Origin: Candidatus Omnitrophota bacterium
Lineage (GTDB): Bacteria > Omnitrophota > Gorgyraeia > Aquiviventales > Aquiviventaceae
Length of the DNA: 12,886 bases
Reading direction: 5' to 3'
Assembly (NCBI GenBank): GCA_016198915.1
Contig: JACQHS010000020.1
Coordinates: 1-12,886, forward strand
Shown here: in pieces, positions 10,017 through 12,886 of the stretch
How the letters are laid out: each line of letters starts with the position of its first letter
How positions within the stretch are numbered: the first letter of the stretch is position 1
Notes under the pieces: generated by a model
What the model was told of the DNA's origin: nothing
The model's input: only the letters and a program-made list of their open reading frames with translations
Databases searched by the model: none
Translations under genes and position numbers: made by a program

Positions 10017-12107
10017 ATGAAGGATCATACGGCTCCGATGGCTGAATTGCCGACGCCGAAGCGCGCCCTCAAACGGGTGCTTCGGGTGTGGATCATTGGC
10101 CTGTTGTGCTTCGGCTACGGTCCAGCCTTTACCTACGGATTTTTCATCTGGCTGCTCAATGAGCAGCAATGGGCGTGGACGTACTTCATGTACACCACGC
10201 TCGTCCCGCTCGTCGGCGGGTTCTGCGTGCTCGTGCTCCCCTGGCGGTCGTATCACCCCATTCATCACACGTTGACACGGTGGGCGAACGGCGAGCCAGT
10301 GGAGGCGGAGCGCGTGCGCATGGTGTATGAACAGGCGCTGCGTCTGCCCTGGCAGGTGGCCATGGGGTGCCTGGCCGCGTCGGCCATCGGTTACCTCGTG
10401 GGAACCGGCGTGGTCCATTGGAAGGCTCACCAGCCGATTACGGAGATTCTCAAAACGCTGCCCGCCATCCCGCTCGTCGGCGGGATGATGGGCGCCTTTT
10501 GCTATTTTGGCACCATGCGCGCGCTGCATCCGATCGTCGCCTGGTGCAGCCGGCGCCTCACCCAGGCGCCCGCGGTGCGCGCGCTGCCCATCGCCGTCCA
10601 GTTCCTCACGACGACCTACGTGCTCGCTATCGCCATCTTGTGCCTGATGCTGCCCGCCACCTACACCCTTGGTCAAATGATCACTGAACGCCATGTCCAA
10701 GATCGCGCCCTCATGCATCTTCGCTCCACTCTTCAGGCCATGCCGCGGGATCAATCGCTCGACGACCGGGTCGCGAGACTCCCCGACGCTGCCCTAGGAA
10801 CTCACGGGTACGTGTTTGCGGCGGCCCCGGACGGCCGCCTCGTGGGCCATCCGAAGGGCTACCGCACGCTGGCGCAAGAGGGGTTCTACCGAGTCCACGA
10901 GCGTCTCCAGGCGGCGGAGGGAGTGTGGGTGGACCGTGTCGGCCGCCATCGAGTGGTGGCGTTTGCTCGTCTTCGTCTGGGCGAGATGCCGGTGACGGTG
11001 ATTTCGGTGGCCTTCCCAACCGATTTCGCTGAGCCCTTGGGGCATTTTTTCCTGCTGTCGGGGCTGATTGTCATCGAAGTCCTGATCGCCGTGATGGTGT
11101 TCGGCCGCTACTACACGAAGGGGATCACCACCCCGCTGGCGGAATTGACGAGCACGGCCGAGCGGATCGCCCAGCACGGGGATCTCGCGCTGCGCGTGCC
11201 GGTCACCACCAACGATGAGCTGAGCGACCTCGCGAGGTCCTTTAACCGCATGGTGGAAGAACTCGAGACCTCCAAGGCGAATCTTGAGCACTACACGAGG
11301 CGGCTGGAGCAGTCCACGCAGGAGCTCTCCGTGCTGAACCAGGAGATGGAGGACCTGCTGCGCGTCGTGTCACACGACCTGCGCGCTCCACTCATCAACG
11401 TCCAAGGGTTCTCCAAGCGGCTGGAGCCGTTGATGCAGGAAACGGTGCAGGCCCTTGACCGCATTGCCGCCGAAACGTCGTCCAACGGCCTGCGCGTCGA
11501 GGTCACGACCCTCAAGGGCGACCTCCAGACGCGATTTGCCGAGTCGCTGCGCTTCATCGCGAAGGGCGTGGAAAAGATGGACACCCTGCTGGCCTCGCTG
11601 TTGGCGATCTCGCGTGTCGGACGCAAGGCCGATCCCATCCAGCCCCAGGACCTCGCCGCGATTCTCGACGACGTACTGGCCACGTTCCATCACCAGCTGG
11701 AAGAACGCGCCATTCGGGTGATCCGCCATCCGCTGCCGCAGGGTGTTCCGTGCCGGCGCAACGAGATGAACCAGGCGTTCTCCAATCTCCTCTCCAACGC
11801 CATTAACTTCATGGGGCCGTCGGAACACCGATGCATTGAGATCGGCGCGACGACGCGCGAGCAGGAAGTCGAGTGCTTCATCCGCGATACAGGGATCGGC
11901 ATCGGCCCGGACGATCAAGAGCGGATCTTCAACATGTTTACGCGGCTGCAAGCCGTCGATGTGCCGGGAGAGGGCATCGGGCTGGCGTACGTGAAGAAGA
12001 TCATCCGGTCCCACGGCGGACGGGTGTGGGTGACCTCAACGAAAGGCCAAGGGAGCACGTTTTTCTTCACGCTGCCGACGGCTCACACAGTGGCAACGAG
12101 GGGGTGA
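10017..12107 (+). CDS. Membrane sensor histidine kinase with HAMP domain
   Basis: A 696-aa kinase. The N-terminus holds about five hydrophobic segments (roughly residues 22-47, 54-75, 112-133, 148-167, 191-213). An extracytoplasmic region (about 220-338) contains GYVFAAAPDGRLVGHP, typical of a single Cache-like sensor. A sixth transmembrane segment (about 343-363) leads to HAMP (364-417) and a coiled coil. The H-box VVSHDLRAPLINVQGF has phospho-acceptor His453, the N-box is NEMNQAFSNLLSNAI, G1 is DTGIGIG, and G2 is GEGIGLAYVKKI. The dimerisation hairpin appears 20-25 residues longer than usual. PLVGG and HPI occur twice in the membrane part, suggesting an internal duplication. ATG 10017 lacks a Shine-Dalgarno; ATG 10038 is an alternative. 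The receiver gene follows after 3 nt. Confidence 0.92.
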   Translation: MKDHTAPMAELPTPKRALKRVLRVWIIGLLCFGYGPAFTYGFFIWLLNEQQWAWTYFMYTTLVPLVGGFCVLVLPWRSYHPIHHTLTRWANGEPVEAERVRMVYEQALRLPWQVAMGCLAASAIGYLVGTGVVHWKAHQPITEILKTLPAIPLVGGMMGAFCYFGTMRALHPIVAWCSRRLTQAPAVRALPIAVQFLTTTYVLAIAILCLMLPATYTLGQMITERHVQDRALMHLRSTLQAMPRDQSLDDRVARLPDAALGTHGYVFAAAPDGRLVGHPKGYRTLAQEGFYRVHERLQAAEGVWVDRVGRHRVVAFARLRLGEMPVTVISVAFPTDFAEPLGHFFLLSGLIVIEVLIAVMVFGRYYTKGITTPLAELTSTAERIAQHGDLALRVPVTTNDELSDLARSFNRMVEELETSKANLEHYTRRLEQSTQELSVLNQEMEDLLRVVSHDLRAPLINVQGFSKRLEPLMQETVQALDRIAAETSSNGLRVEVTTLKGDLQTRFAESLRFIAKGVEKMDTLLASLLAISRVGRKADPIQPQDLAAILDDVLATFHHQLEERAIRVIRHPLPQGVPCRRNEMNQAFSNLLSNAINFMGPSEHRCIEIGATTREQEVECFIRDTGIGIGPDDQERIFNMFTRLQAVDVPGEGIGLAYVKKIIRSHGGRVWVTSTKGQGSTFFFTLPTAHTVATRG

Positions 12108-12110
12108 CCG

Positions 12111-12557
12111 ATGGAGATGCCTGCGAAGCAATCCGTGACGATCATGCTCGTGGAAGATGACGACGGCCACCGCCTGCTCATCCGCGAGAACCTCCGGGCG
12201 GGCGGGGTGGTCAACAATCTCGTCGAAATGGCTGACGGCCAGCAGGCGATCGACTACTTAACCCGCCGGGGCCAGTACCACGACCGGACGAAGTTCCCGA
12301 AGCCCGGCCTCATCCTCCTCGACATCAAGATGCCGAAAGCCGACGGCTTCGCCGTGCTGGAGCGCATTAAAGCCGATCCGGAGTTGCGGCTCATTCCAGT
12401 CCTGATGCTGACGTCCACCGATGACCAGCTCGAGGTCAACCGCTGCTATACGCTGGGTGCCAACAGCTACGTGGTGAAACCGATTCGCTACGAAGAGTTT
12501 CAGGAGCGGATTCGAGCCCTGGGGCTTTTCTTGGACATTGTGCGCTTTCCGGAGTAA
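12111..12557 (+). CDS. Single-domain response regulator, Rcp1/CheY-like
   Basis: A 148-aa protein made only of a receiver domain: acidic pocket EDDD (residues 15-18), phospho-acceptor Asp71 in LLDIKMPKADG, Thr101/Ser102 in MLTSTDD and Lys123 in VVKPI. The insert GGQ-type loop (DYLTRRGQYHDRTKFPKPG) between alpha2 and beta3 is typical of the Rcp1 subgroup that partners membrane or phytochrome kinases. No output domain is present, so it must act through protein contacts or pass phosphate on. GAGGGGG at the end of the kinase gene serves as Shine-Dalgarno. It is the likely direct target of the upstream kinase. Confidence 0.93.
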   Translation: MEMPAKQSVTIMLVEDDDGHRLLIRENLRAGGVVNNLVEMADGQQAIDYLTRRGQYHDRTKFPKPGLILLDIKMPKADGFAVLERIKADPELRLIPVLMLTSTDDQLEVNRCYTLGANSYVVKPIRYEEFQERIRALGLFLDIVRFPE

Positions 12558-12566
12558 AACAGAAGC

Positions 12567-12886
12567 ATGGCTTCGAAACCCGCTTCGGTGCTGTTGTTCG
12601 AGGACGACGAAGGCCAGGCGCTCCTGACGCGCGAGGCGCTGGAAAAAGAGGCCTGCGTCGTGGACGTCTGCCGGACCGGCCGGGAGGGGCTGGACCAGCT
12701 CTTCGGCAAGGACTACGATGTGTACCTCATCGATATGCAGCTGCCGGATATCCGGGGGATTGAAGTGCTCCGGCGGCTGAAGACCATCAAGCCGAATGCC
12801 GTCTCCATCATTGTGACCGGCCACGGGGATGAAGCGGCGGCGGTGGAGGCGATGAAGCTCGGCGCCGACGACTACCTCGTCAAGTC
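12567..12886 (+). CDS. Response-regulator receiver domain, 3' partial
   Basis: The frame starts at ATG 12567, 9 nt after the previous stop, and is open to the window end, giving about 106 residues. It encodes a receiver domain: acidic EDDE (residues 12-15), Asp56 in YLIDMQLPDIRG, Thr in IIVTGHGDEAAAVEAM, and Lys in ADDYLVK. These are all the residues of an active receiver. The sequence style (AMKLGADDYLVK) is common to NtrC-type regulators and to hybrid REC-PAS-kinases; the output part lies outside the window. It is the third member of this signalling operon. Confidence 0.9.
   Translation, partial: MASKPASVLLFEDDEGQALLTREALEKEACVVDVCRTGREGLDQLFGKDYDVYLIDMQLPDIRGIEVLRRLKTIKPNAVSIIVTGHGDEAAAVEAMKLGADDYLVK

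Noticed and set aside
9876..10754. 292-aa minus-strand frame opposite the histidine kinase
   Set aside because: It is a GC-rich shadow of the kinase gene, with no domain and a composition dominated by His, Arg and Gly; similar shadows oppose lexA, ygfZ and the receiver gene.

Overview
This is a dense, GC-rich bacterial chromosomal window with about 14 protein-coding genes on both strands. No RNA gene, phage, insertion sequence or CRISPR array is visible. LexA, peptide deformylase, YgfZ and Tpx make it clearly bacterial. A bacterial Elp3 and many short dispersed repeats suggest an uncultured lineage, perhaps Nitrospirota- or Omnitrophota-like. That placement is an impression, not a demonstration.

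Layout. Bases 1-1298 (+) hold the 3' part of a PDZ/TPR protein and then a LexA-family repressor, whose promoter overlaps the stop codon of the first gene. Bases 1305-3559 (-) hold a DUF819 membrane protein and, upstream of it, a YkfC-like SH3b-NlpC/P60 lipoprotein; the two may act together on cell-wall peptides. Bases 3608-4177 (+) hold a stand-alone Lrp/AsnC ligand-binding domain and a seven-iron-type ferredoxin. Bases 4174-5742 (-) encode Elp3, a tRNA U34-modifying radical SAM/acetyltransferase. Divergent from it, 5948-8032 (+) encodes a small NATD1-like acetyltransferase, peptide deformylase and a geranylgeranyl-reductase-like flavoprotein. YgfZ (8001-9077, -) and thiol peroxidase Tpx (9192-9731, +) diverge from a shared palindrome; both relate to oxidative stress and Fe-S maintenance. 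A small coupled ORF follows tpx. Bases 10017-12886 (+) form a signalling cluster: a multi-TM histidine kinase, a single-domain receiver, and a second receiver cut by the window edge.

Three themes are unusual. (1) The LexA homologue has Ser-Gly in place of the Ala-Gly cleavage bond, Thr in place of the catalytic Ser, and indels in the peptidase core, so its SOS self-cleavage is in doubt. A perfect inverted repeat, unlike the LexA boxes I know, lies in its promoter. (2) Several promoters (lexA, elp3, the GNAT gene, perhaps ygfZ) have a good -35/-10 pair whose -10 box ends only 7-12 nt before the start codon and no Shine-Dalgarno, implying leaderless or nearly leaderless mRNAs; tpx, the AsnC gene, the ferredoxin and the first receiver do have Shine-Dalgarno sites. 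(3) Short repeats are scattered through the window. Heptamer tandem repeats of differing sequence occur at five places, and palindromic elements occur at three (one intergenic, two inside genes). Several lie in frame inside coding sequence, much like protein-coding palindromic elements.

No gene-free stretch exceeds 300 bases. The longest, 5743-5947, is nearly filled by a long imperfect inverted repeat flanked by two divergent promoters.
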